A DNA stretch of 5,677 nt from a bacterium (GCA_041648665.1 JBAZOP010000134.1:1-5677); one strand, 5' to 3'; shown: positions 1 to 5,480, numbered from the stretch's first letter. Notes: generated by a model from the letters alone, not told the origin. Translations and numbers: made by a program.

Positions 1-1
1 C

Positions 2-1363
2 ATGGGGGTTGTCGCGACGGCCCTGGTCATTTCTCTCTTTTCCGGCGTGGAGGAGGCGTGGGCTGCCGTGAAACAAGGCTATGCGCTTACCCATCTGTCG
101 GAGTACGTCAGCTGGCTGCTCCCGCCGATCGCGGTGCTTATCGCTATAGCTTTCTATGTAGCGTTTTCCGTCAGCGCCATAGGTTCGATCGGCCTTCGCA
201 AACAACTGAGCCAGAGGATCAAGGCGGAGGAGAAGCTCAAACTTCTCTCCGGTGCGGTCGAGCAGAGCTCGGAGGGCATGGCTGTGAGCGATCTCGACGG
301 CAAACTGGTCTTCGTGAACCGTGCGTTCGCCGCTATGCACGATTACACGCCGGATGAGCTCAGGGGAAAAGAACTGAAGATCCTTCATACGCCGGAGCAG
401 TTTCGCGCTGTTCAGGATGCAAACCGTTTGCTCGTGGAGTGCGGCGTCTACGCCGGGGAGGTCTGGCACTTGAGGCGCAACGGCTCTTCGTTCCCCGCGT
501 TTATGCACAACTCCGTCCTCCGGGCCGACGACGGCAGACCGATGGGCATGATAGCTACGATGCGCGACATCTCGGAGCAGAAGGAGGCCGAAGCCAAGTT
601 GAAAGAATATTCGGAGAAACTTGAGCATATGGTTGAGGAGCGAACGAAGGAGCTGGACAGTGTGCGGGCGGGCCTGTTCGTCTCGGCCAAGCTCGCGGCC
701 ATGGGGCGCATGGGCGCAGGCATAGCGCATCAGCTCAACAGCCCGCTCTGCGGCGGCTTGCTCATGGTGGATTCGCTCATGGAGGACGCCGGCGATGATC
801 CTGAGCGTCTAAGAAAGCTTGCCACGCTTCGGAAGTCCATGGAGGGCATGCGGGACGTGATCGAATGCATGCTCTCTCTTGCCATGGTCGGCCGGCTCGG
901 AAAACCCACGGAGGCGGATGCAAACATCAACGACATTCTTCAGAAGATCATCGGTTTTGTCTCGCTGGAGACGCAGCAGCGCAAGATAGAGGTCAAAGCG
1001 TCGTACGACAGTTCCATTCCCAAGATAAAAGCGAGGGTGGGCGAGCTTGACCAGGTGTTCCTCAACATCATCAACAATGCCATCGATGCGATGGCGGATG
1101 GCGGCAGGCTCGGCGTGAAGACCATATATAATGAAGGGACGATATTCATAGATATCTCTGATACCGGCAAGGGCATAGCCCCTGAATATTTTAGCAGGCT
1201 CTTCGAGCCTTTCTTCACCACCAGCCAGGGAAAGAAGGGGCTTGGTCTGGGGCTCTCAATAGCCAGGGAGATAATCGAACGTTATGGTGGGGGTATCGCT
1301 GTGGAAAGCGAGCTGAGAAAGGGTAGTAAGTTTTCAATAACCCTGCCAGATACAAATCAATAA
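2..1363 (+). CDS. PAS-domain sensor histidine kinase, probably 5'-truncated by the window edge
   Basis: Sensor kinase that autophosphorylates a histidine and passes the phosphate to a response regulator, very likely the receiver encoded next door. Residues below count from the ATG at base 2. A hydrophobic stretch at about 3-16 and a clear membrane segment at about 37-63 are followed by a short linker, a PAS domain (about 84-190), and a charged helical, coiled-coil-like linker (about 191-225). The HisKA helix follows, with H243 in AHQLNSPL. The ATPase domain has N box NIINNAIDAM (355-364), G1 DTGKGI (387-392), F box FEPFFTT and G2 GLGLGLS (413-419), ending just after the domain as usual. The H box has Gln where most kinases have Glu after the His. 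The start is uncertain: only one base precedes this ATG, no ribosome binding site can be checked, and more membrane or sensor sequence probably lies upstream. Which signal it senses cannot be told. Confidence 0.9.
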   Translation: MGVVATALVISLFSGVEEAWAAVKQGYALTHLSEYVSWLLPPIAVLIAIAFYVAFSVSAIGSIGLRKQLSQRIKAEEKLKLLSGAVEQSSEGMAVSDLDGKLVFVNRAFAAMHDYTPDELRGKELKILHTPEQFRAVQDANRLLVECGVYAGEVWHLRRNGSSFPAFMHNSVLRADDGRPMGMIATMRDISEQKEAEAKLKEYSEKLEHMVEERTKELDSVRAGLFVSAKLAAMGRMGAGIAHQLNSPLCGGLLMVDSLMEDAGDDPERLRKLATLRKSMEGMRDVIECMLSLAMVGRLGKPTEADANINDILQKIIGFVSLETQQRKIEVKASYDSSIPKIKARVGELDQVFLNIINNAIDAMADGGRLGVKTIYNEGTIFIDISDTGKGIAPEYFSRLFEPFFTTSQGKKGLGLGLSIAREIIERYGGGIAVESELRKGSKFSITLPDTNQ

Positions 1364-1368
1364 TCTTA

Positions 1369-1396
1369 TTGTAATACGCATTGTTAGGCGTATAAA
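1369..1396 (+). promoter_or_regulatory. Candidate sigma70-type promoter for the receiver gene
   Basis: TTGTAA (1369-1374), a 16-base spacer and TATAAA (1391-1396) resemble a sigma70 promoter (4/6 and 5/6 consensus matches). A perfect TATAAT lies at 1397-1402 but has no -35 at proper spacing. The surrounding 60-base gap is much richer in A+T than the flanking genes. Start of transcription would be near 1403, giving a short leader to the GTG at 1424. If real, the receiver can be made separately from the kinase. This is motif matching only, so it could be chance in AT-rich DNA. Confidence 0.35.
1374..1393. repeat. 6-bp perfect inverted repeat between the candidate -35 and -10
   Basis: ATACGC (1374-1379) and GCGTAT (1388-1393) are reverse complements separated by 8 bases. 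The repeat fills the spacer of the candidate promoter. No T tract follows, so it does not look like a terminator. It could be an operator half-site pair or chance. The binding protein, if any, is unknown. Confidence 0.4.
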
Positions 1397-1423
1397 TATA
1401 ATCCATTGCTTAATGGAGGATTC

Positions 1424-1810
1424 GTGAGTCTACAGCAGAGGATATTGGTGGTCGATGACGAACCCAGCATATGTGAGGGCGTGGCGAATATACTGTCCAA
1501 CGCCGGGTTCGTCGTAAAGCAGGCTAGCTCCGGCGAAGAGGCGGTGCGGATGGCCGTCGGAGAGGAGTTCGATGTGGTCATCATGGACCTCATCATGCCC
1601 GGGATGGACGGGGCTGATGCGTGCGCTGAAATAATAAGGCTTAGGCCTGACATCAAGGTCATCGCCATATCCGGATCTCCCGTCGGCCAAGGCATGGACA
1701 AGTTCGTGCGCTCCGGGGGCGTAGAGCTCTTCCTGTATAAGCCGTTCGGCAAGAAGGAGTTGCTGGCAGGGGTGAACGACGCCATCCAATCCGCCAAATT
1801 TCATCGTTGA
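1424..1810 (+). CDS. Single-domain response regulator (CheY-like receiver)
   Basis: A 128-residue receiver with no output domain. It probably accepts phosphate from the upstream kinase and acts by protein contact or as a relay intermediate. Counting from the GTG, it shows the acidic pair D11/D12 (LVVDDEP), phosphoacceptor D55 in IMDLIMPGMDG, the conserved small hydroxyl residue S83 (AISG), and the invariant Lys K106 in YKPF. It ends about 20 residues after the Lys, so it is a complete receiver and nothing more. The GTG at 1424 is chosen over an in-frame TTG at 1406 because GGAGG (1415-1419) sits four bases before it and the N-terminus then matches receivers closely. The gene follows the kinase by 60 bases. 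Target and pathway are not evident; a role in a kinase-receiver-phosphotransfer chain is inference. Confidence 0.92.
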   Translation: MSLQQRILVVDDEPSICEGVANILSNAGFVVKQASSGEEAVRMAVGEEFDVVIMDLIMPGMDGADACAEIIRLRPDIKVIAISGSPVGQGMDKFVRSGGVELFLYKPFGKKELLAGVNDAIQSAKFHR

Positions 1811-1898
1811 TTTCATCGCAATATGTGCGTTAGACAAACACCTCGCTCCTGCGGCTGCACGCCGATGCAGGGCAGATTACTCATATCCGACAAAGGGT

Positions 1899-1906
1899 TA
1901 AGGAGG
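1899..1906 (+). promoter_or_regulatory. Strong Shine-Dalgarno for the EF-G-like gene
   Basis: TAAGGAGG is a full match to the anti-Shine-Dalgarno tail of 16S rRNA, five bases before the GTG at 1912. It fixes that GTG as the start and predicts efficient translation. The 101-base gap before the gene (1811-1911) otherwise holds only a weak 5-bp hairpin (1855-1859 with 1866-1870) without a T tract. I see no convincing promoter or terminator there. Confidence 0.75.
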
Positions 1907-1911
1907 ATTCT

Positions 1912-3972
1912 GTGAACAAATTCGAGACCAGGAACATCCGGAACCTTGCGCTGATCGGCGCCAAGGGAGTGGGCAAGACCACCTTTGTGGAGGGTGTGCT
2001 CTTCACGGTCAAAGCGACTACCCGAATGGGCCGCGTGAGCGAGGGTAACTCCATAATCGATTACGATCCGCTGGAGGTCGAGCGCCAGCAGACGATAAAC
2101 TCAAAAATAGTGCCGTTCGAGTGGAAGAACGTAAAGATCAATCTCATGGACACCCCCGGCTATGCCGACTTCATCGGCGATGCGGTCGGTGCGATCAACG
2201 TGGCCGACATCGCGCTTTTCCTCGTCGATTCGGTCAACGGCGTCGAGATCCAGACGCAGCTCTTGAACGAATATGTGAAGAAGGCGGGGACGGCGACCGC
2301 TTTTTTCATCAACAAGGCTGACGCGGAGAGGGCGGACGTAGAGGCCGCGTTTGCGTCGATAAAGGAGAGGATCTCTTCGTCGGCGGTGTTGATGGAGTTG
2401 CCGATAGGCTCGGGCACCGGTTTCAAGGGGGTGGTCGACATACTCAAGATGAAGGCCTACGAGGGCGGGAAGGTCTCCGACGTTCCGGCGGATCTGGCGG
2501 CGAAGGCCAAGGAGAAACGAACCGCTCTCATCGAGGCGGTCGCCGAGACCAGCGAGGTCCTCCTCAACAAATACCTGGAATCAGGCGAGTTGTCGGAGGA
2601 AGAGATTAAGTCCGGCATCGTAAAGGGCATCGCCTCGGGTGCTCTCTCGCCCGTATTCATGGGCAGCGCCCACAGCGGCGCCGCGCTCGACGCCTTTCTC
2701 GACATGATTGCGGAAAACTTCCCCTCGCCTGCGGATATGCCGCCGGCGAAGGCAAAAAGGAAAGACGGTTCCGTCGTGGAGCTCAAGGCGGATGCGCGCG
2801 GTCCTCTGCTCGCCCGCGTCTTCAAGACCACGTCGGATCCCGGCATCGGTGACGTGTTCTACTTCCGCGTTTATTCAGGGACGGTGAAATCAGGCGATGA
2901 CGTCTACAACGGAACGCAGAGCACTTCCGAGAGAATGGGCCATCTTTTCCAGATGCGCGGCAAGGAGCGGACGGAGACGGAGGAGGCGCCCGCGGGCGAC
3001 ATCGCGGCGATCGCGAAACTCAAGAGCACCAGGATCAACGACATATTCACGGTCAAGAACGATGCGCTGACGCTCGACCCGATCGCCTTCCCCATGCCGG
3101 TCGTGCCGATGGCGGTGATGCCGAAATCCAAGAAGGATCAGGACAAGCTGGGGATCGGGCTTTCGAAACTCACCGAGATCGATCCGACCTTCACCTATCA
3201 TATCGACAAAGAGTTCTCTGAGACGATCGTCACGGCGATGGGGGAGGTCCAGATCGACGTGATGGTCAAGAGGCTCCATGATCGCTTCGGCGTCGAGGTC
3301 GATCTAGGCAAACCGCACATACCGTACAGGGAGCACATCACCAAGAAGTCCGAGAAGCAGGGCAAGCACAAGAAACAGTCGGGCGGCCACGGACAATACG
3401 GCGATTGCTGGCTTAGACTCGAGCCGTTGCCGTCTGGCGGAGGCTTTGAGTTCGTCGATGAGATCGTCGGCGGCGCGATTCCTGCAAAGTACGTCCTCGC
3501 CGTGGAGAAGGGCGTGCGTGAGTCCATGCAGAAGGGGACGCTCGCGGGTTATCCGGTAGTCGACATGCGCGTCACCGTCTACGACGGCTCCTATCACGAC
3601 GTTGATTCCAGCGACATGTCGTTCCAGATAGCGGGTTCGCTTGCCTTCAAGAACGCGATGGCGGAGGCCGCGCCGCAGCTCCTTGAGCCGTATGTCGATC
3701 TCGAGGTCTACGCTCCCCAGGAGTATATGGGCGATCTCTCCAGCGACATCAGCCAGCGCCGCGGTCGCGTCAGCGGCATGGACTCTGGAATGATCAAAGC
3801 GAAGATCCCGCTCGCGGAACTTTATCAGTATTCCGCCGCGCTGAAGTCCATCACCAGCGGGGCAGGAAGCTACTCCATGAAGTTCAGTCACTATGAGCCG
3901 ATACCCGCGCACATCTCACAGAAGGTGATCGACGAGACGAAGAAGGAGCGCGAGCTGAGGGAGAAGAAGTGA
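1912..3972 (+). CDS. EF-G-like translational GTPase (EF-G paralog, FusA2/EF-G-2 type)
   Basis: A 686-residue relative of elongation factor G, the ribosomal translocase, close to the usual length of about 700. The GTPase domain has G1 GAKGVGKT (16-23), switch I VERQQTI with T61, switch II DTPGY (80-84), G4 NKAD (134-137) and a G5-like GSA (251-253). Domain II follows at about 295-390. Domain III comes next, and domain IV has loop HKKQSGGHGQYG (486-497) and tip GSYHDVDSS (559-567), which keeps the His (H562) important for translocation. Domain V covers roughly the last 90 residues. Housekeeping EF-G has AHIDAGKT and DTPGH. Here the G1 Asp is Gly19 and the switch II His is Tyr84, so this is a paralog class, as in mycobacterial FusA2 and Thermus EF-G-2, and a separate canonical fusA is expected elsewhere. 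GTG start with a perfect Shine-Dalgarno. The stop overlaps the rlmB start. Role in normal or stress translation is unknown. Confidence 0.93.
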   Translation: MNKFETRNIRNLALIGAKGVGKTTFVEGVLFTVKATTRMGRVSEGNSIIDYDPLEVERQQTINSKIVPFEWKNVKINLMDTPGYADFIGDAVGAINVADIALFLVDSVNGVEIQTQLLNEYVKKAGTATAFFINKADAERADVEAAFASIKERISSSAVLMELPIGSGTGFKGVVDILKMKAYEGGKVSDVPADLAAKAKEKRTALIEAVAETSEVLLNKYLESGELSEEEIKSGIVKGIASGALSPVFMGSAHSGAALDAFLDMIAENFPSPADMPPAKAKRKDGSVVELKADARGPLLARVFKTTSDPGIGDVFYFRVYSGTVKSGDDVYNGTQSTSERMGHLFQMRGKERTETEEAPAGDIAAIAKLKSTRINDIFTVKNDALTLDPIAFPMPVVPMAVMPKSKKDQDKLGIGLSKLTEIDPTFTYHIDKEFSETIVTAMGEVQIDVMVKRLHDRFGVEVDLGKPHIPYREHITKKSEKQGKHKKQSGGHGQYGDCWLRLEPLPSGGGFEFVDEIVGGAIPAKYVLAVEKGVRESMQKGTLAGYPVVDMRVTVYDGSYHDVDSSDMSFQIAGSLAFKNAMAEAAPQLLEPYVDLEVYAPQEYMGDLSSDISQRRGRVSGMDSGMIKAKIPLAELYQYSAALKSITSGAGSYSMKFSHYEPIPAHISQKVIDETKKERELREKK

Positions 3973-4730
3973 CGCGCGCTGCGCGCATGGAACGCACCGA
4001 GATCATCTACGGCGTGAACCCGGTCATCGAGGCCCTGAGGGCGGGGCGCAGGAATTGCCATGAGGTGATGATATCACTCGGTCGCCGGGAATTGACGGTC
4101 GCGAAGATCTGCGAAGAGGCTGCTCGCCGCAAGGCGAAGGTGGGCTTCGTATCAAAACAGGAAATTGCGGCGCTCTCCCGCACCGACAAGCATCAGGGCG
4201 TTGCCGCTCGAGTCGATTCTTACCCTTATGCCGAGTTCGAACATGTGCTGAAGAGCTCTGTCGAGGATGTGAAGAAGGCCTTCATCCTCGTCCTCGATAA
4301 CGTCTCCGATCCGCACAACTTGGGTTCGCTTATAAGGACTGCCCATCTTATGGGCGTCCATGGGGTGATCATGCCCCGCGACAAATCGGTCGGCGTAACC
4401 CCGGCCGTGGTGAAATCATCAGCAGGCGCCACCGAATACCTTCCTATAGTTCAGGTCACAAATCTGGCCAGGACGCTCGAATATCTCAAGGAGTCGGGGG
4501 TCTGGGTCACGGGGGTAGAGGGTAGTGGTGAACAATCGATTTATGATAGTAATTTCAAAGGATTAAATTGCGCCTTGGTCCTGGGTTCCGAGGGTGCTGG
4601 GCTGAGGCGACTTGTAAGGCAATTATGTGATTTTATTGCATTTATTCCAATGGAGGGGCTGATATCTTCCTATAATGTATCTGTGGCAGGTGCTCTTGCC
4701 ATGGGAGAGGTTGCAAGGCAAAGGCGTTGA
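3969..4730 (+). CDS. rlmB: 23S rRNA (guanosine-2'-O)-methyltransferase, RlmB/TrmH (SpoU) family
   Basis: Transfers methyl from S-adenosylmethionine to a ribose 2'-OH. E. coli RlmB modifies G2251 in the peptidyl-transferase P loop of 23S rRNA. The protein is 253 residues, near the 243 of E. coli RlmB. An N-terminal L30e-like substrate-binding domain covers about 10-90, including IYGVNPVIEAL and the typical TDKHQGVAA (72-80). The trefoil-knot SPOUT domain has motif 1 LDNVSDPHNLGSLIRTA (109-125, with N117 and R123), motif 2 LVLGSEGAGL (203-212) and motif 3 IPMEGLISSYNVSVA (226-240, with Tyr235 where Leu is usual). The GTG at 3969 overlaps the preceding stop as GTGA and has AGGGAG (3958-3963) five bases ahead. 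An in-frame ATG at 3987 is the alternative start but lacks a well-placed Shine-Dalgarno. The last 190 bases are more A+T-rich than the rest. A tRNA-directed TrmH paralog is the main alternative. Confidence 0.9.
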   Translation: MTRAARMERTEIIYGVNPVIEALRAGRRNCHEVMISLGRRELTVAKICEEAARRKAKVGFVSKQEIAALSRTDKHQGVAARVDSYPYAEFEHVLKSSVEDVKKAFILVLDNVSDPHNLGSLIRTAHLMGVHGVIMPRDKSVGVTPAVVKSSAGATEYLPIVQVTNLARTLEYLKESGVWVTGVEGSGEQSIYDSNFKGLNCALVLGSEGAGLRRLVRQLCDFIAFIPMEGLISSYNVSVAGALAMGEVARQRR

Positions 4731-4768
4731 AACGCTTTGCAAAAATCATACCGAAAGTCCTCATAATA

Positions 4769-4779
4769 CCTTGACAAGG
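4769..4779. repeat. Palindrome CCTTGACAAGG centred on a -35 hexamer
   Basis: Five-base arms CCTTG and CAAGG flank a single A, and the -35 hexamer TTGACA (4771-4776) lies inside. Such placement could serve a dimeric repressor or activator, but short palindromes also arise by chance. Confidence 0.4.
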
Positions 4780-4798
4780 GTGGCATACTCTCTATAGA
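4771..4798 (+). promoter_or_regulatory. Candidate sigma70 promoter for the tRNA-tuf operon
   Basis: A perfect consensus -35 TTGACA (4771-4776) is followed after 16 bases by TATAGA (4793-4798, 4/6 match). Transcription would start near 4805, about 217 bases before the first tRNA. It lies in the noncoding gap between rlmB and the tRNAs, where a stable-RNA promoter is expected. A weaker pair, TTGAAC (4944-4949) and TTTATT (4968-4973), lies closer to the tRNAs and could be a second start. Neither has been tested. Confidence 0.5.
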
Positions 4799-4850
4799 AA
4801 TCCCAATCTTTTGGGGATTGTGCCTGTTTGCGGATAGGGTATGCCGGACC
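4779..4850. repeat. Compound inverted repeat, potential structured RNA or operator region
   Basis: GGCATACTCT (4782-4791) can pair with AGGGTATGCC (4836-4845), ten pairs with one G-U. The stem extends outward by GGT/ACC (4779-4781 with 4848-4850) across a two-base bulge. Nested inside is a second hairpin, AATCCCAA (4799-4806) with TTGGGGATT (4811-4819), a UCUU loop and one bulged G. The left arm of the outer stem lies between the -35 and -10 of the candidate promoter, so the full fold can form only in RNA reading through from rlmB, or as a DNA cruciform or protein-binding site. No T tract follows, so it is not a standard intrinsic terminator. Confidence 0.45.
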
Positions 4851-4905
4851 GCAGTTAAGACGGGGTCGAAAAACTGTCTCCGAAGATAAATTAATTGGCG
4901 CTCGG

Positions 4906-4919
4906 GCCGCTTGTGCGGC
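4906..4919 (+). other. GC-rich hairpin in the tRNA upstream region
   Basis: A perfect five-base stem GCCGC/GCGGC with a TTGT loop. It is followed by a mixed sequence, not a T run, so it is a weak terminator candidate at best and more likely part of a leader structure or a processing site. Confidence 0.4.
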
Positions 4920-5021
4920 GCTGTGTGCTCTTGTTCATTGAAATTGAACCAAACAGGCGCTCGATTTTTTATTTGCGCAATATCATCGGTCGGCACTCGG
5001 CGGAGACAATATTGATTCCTT

Positions 5022-5094
5022 GCCGACGTAGCTCAGTAGGTAGAGCTGCTGATTTGTAATCAGCAGGTCGCCGGTTCGAGTCCGGCCGTCGGCT
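5022..5094 (+). tRNA. tRNA-Thr, anticodon TGT
   Basis: A full 73-base cloverleaf. The acceptor stem is GCCGACG/CGTCGGC with seven perfect pairs, and the D arm is GCTC...GAGC. The anticodon stem GCTGA/TCAGC (5048-5052 and 5060-5064) holds loop TTTGTAA with TGT at 5055-5057. The T arm is GCCGG-TTCGAGT-CCGGC. It reads ACA and, by wobble, other ACN codons. The discriminator is T5094. The genome gives CA next, so the 3' CCA is not encoded and must be completed by the CCA-adding enzyme. First gene of the block, equivalent in order to E. coli thrU. Confidence 0.98.
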
Positions 5095-5138
5095 CATTTG
5101 CTTCAGGCCGCGAGAAAATGAATGGCCATGAGATTGGG

Positions 5139-5221
5139 GGAGAGGTTCCCGAGCGGTCAAAGGGAGCAGACTGTAAATCTGCCGGCATTAGCCTTCGGAG
5201 GTTCGAATCCTCCCCTCTCCA
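5139..5221 (+). tRNA. tRNA-Tyr, anticodon GTA
   Basis: An 83-base class II tRNA. The acceptor stem is GGAGAGG/CCTCTCC. The anticodon stem GCAGA/TCTGC encloses loop CTGTAAA with GTA at 5173-5175. A 14-base variable arm (5183-5196) is typical of bacterial tRNA-Tyr, and the T arm is GGAGG-TTCGAAT-CCTCC. It decodes TAC and TAT. The discriminator is A5221 and CCA is not encoded. It follows tRNA-Thr after 44 bases, matching tyrU in E. coli order. Confidence 0.98.
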
Positions 5222-5235
5222 CAGGCGTGAAGTCT

Positions 5236-5307
5236 GCGGGAGTAGCTCAGTGGTAGAGCATCAGCCTTCCAAGCTGAGGGTCGCGGGTTCGAAACCCGTC
5301 TCCCGCT
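5236..5307 (+). tRNA. tRNA-Gly, anticodon TCC
   Basis: A 72-base cloverleaf with acceptor stem GCGGGAG/CTCCCGC. The anticodon stem TCAGC/GCTGA holds loop CTTCCAA with TCC at 5268-5270. The T stem has a G5283-T5299 wobble at its base. It reads GGA and GGG. The discriminator is T5307 and CCA is not encoded. It lies only 14 bases after tRNA-Tyr, so one precursor transcript is likely. Equivalent in order to glyT. Confidence 0.98.
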
Positions 5308-5331
5308 CAGTTGAAGATGGTGAAAAGTCAG

Positions 5332-5404
5332 GCCGAGATAGCTCAGTCGGTAGAGCACATGCATGGTAAGCATGAGGTCACGGGTTCGATTCCCGTTCTC
5401 GGCT
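5332..5404 (+). tRNA. tRNA-Thr, anticodon GGT
   Basis: A 73-base cloverleaf with acceptor stem GCCGAGA/TCTCGGC. The anticodon stem CATGC/GCATG encloses loop ATGGTAA with GGT at 5365-5367. It decodes ACC and ACT and so complements the first threonine tRNA. The first base of the anticodon loop is A where a pyrimidine is usual. The discriminator is T5404 and CCA is not encoded. It ends 101 bases before the tuf start, matching thrT-tufB. Confidence 0.97.
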
Positions 5405-5480
5405 CAGAAGCTGGCGGAGCGGTGGCAATATAAAATGGAGGTTTAAGAAATAATCAACAGGGGGATAACCGGAAAGAAAA

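Larger units (their letters stand above)
4731..5021. other. Noncoding gap between rlmB and the tRNA block
   Basis: About 290 bases with no supportable protein gene. From left to right it holds a candidate promoter, the compound inverted repeat, a possible stem CAGTT/AACTG (4852-4856 with 4872-4876), an AT-rich stretch (4883-4896), a GC hairpin GCCGC-TTGT-GCGGC (4906-4919), a weak hairpin GTTCA/TGAAC (4933-4949) and a T run (4965-4970). The T run is not directly preceded by a stable stem, so no intrinsic terminator for rlmB is called. An 8-base sequence, GGCGCTCG, appears twice (4897-4904 and 4956-4963). The likeliest role is promoter and leader of the tRNA-tuf transcript. Confidence 0.6.

Noticed and set aside
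1855..1870. CTGCA/TGCAG hairpin after the receiver gene as a terminator
   Set aside because: The stem has only five pairs and no T tract follows.
3304..3912. Long open frame of 202 codons on the minus strand
   Set aside because: It lies wholly inside the EF-G-like gene, is Arg-, His- and Leu-rich as expected for an antisense frame in GC-rich coding DNA, and shows no domain.
4671..4676. Perfect TATAAT inside the rlmB 3' end
   Set aside because: No -35-like hexamer lies 16-18 bases upstream, and the sequence encodes part of conserved motif 3.
4777..4788. AGGGTGGCATAC resembling the T-box motif AGGGTGGNACCGCG
   Set aside because: Only the first half matches, there is no terminator-antiterminator pair with a T run, and no aminoacyl-tRNA synthetase or amino-acid gene follows.
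4956..4978. T run (4965-4970) with flanking GCGC as an rlmB terminator
   Set aside because: The T run lies in the loop, not after a stem, and the GCGC pair is four bases across a long loop.
4670..4996. Minus-strand open frame of 108 codons across the rlmB-tRNA gap
   Set aside because: It overlaps the rlmB 3' end and the candidate promoter, has no recognisable family, and I saw no strong ribosome binding site. The region is better explained as regulatory.
5118..5369. Open frames of about 60-83 codons over the tRNA genes, on both strands
   Set aside because: These are translations of tRNA sequence (motifs such as EVPERSKGADCKSAG are well-known tRNA artefacts), not proteins.
5435..5446. Three-codon mini-ORF ATG GAG GTT TAA before tuf
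   Set aside because: No Shine-Dalgarno precedes it, and such a short frame is expected by chance in a 101-base leader.
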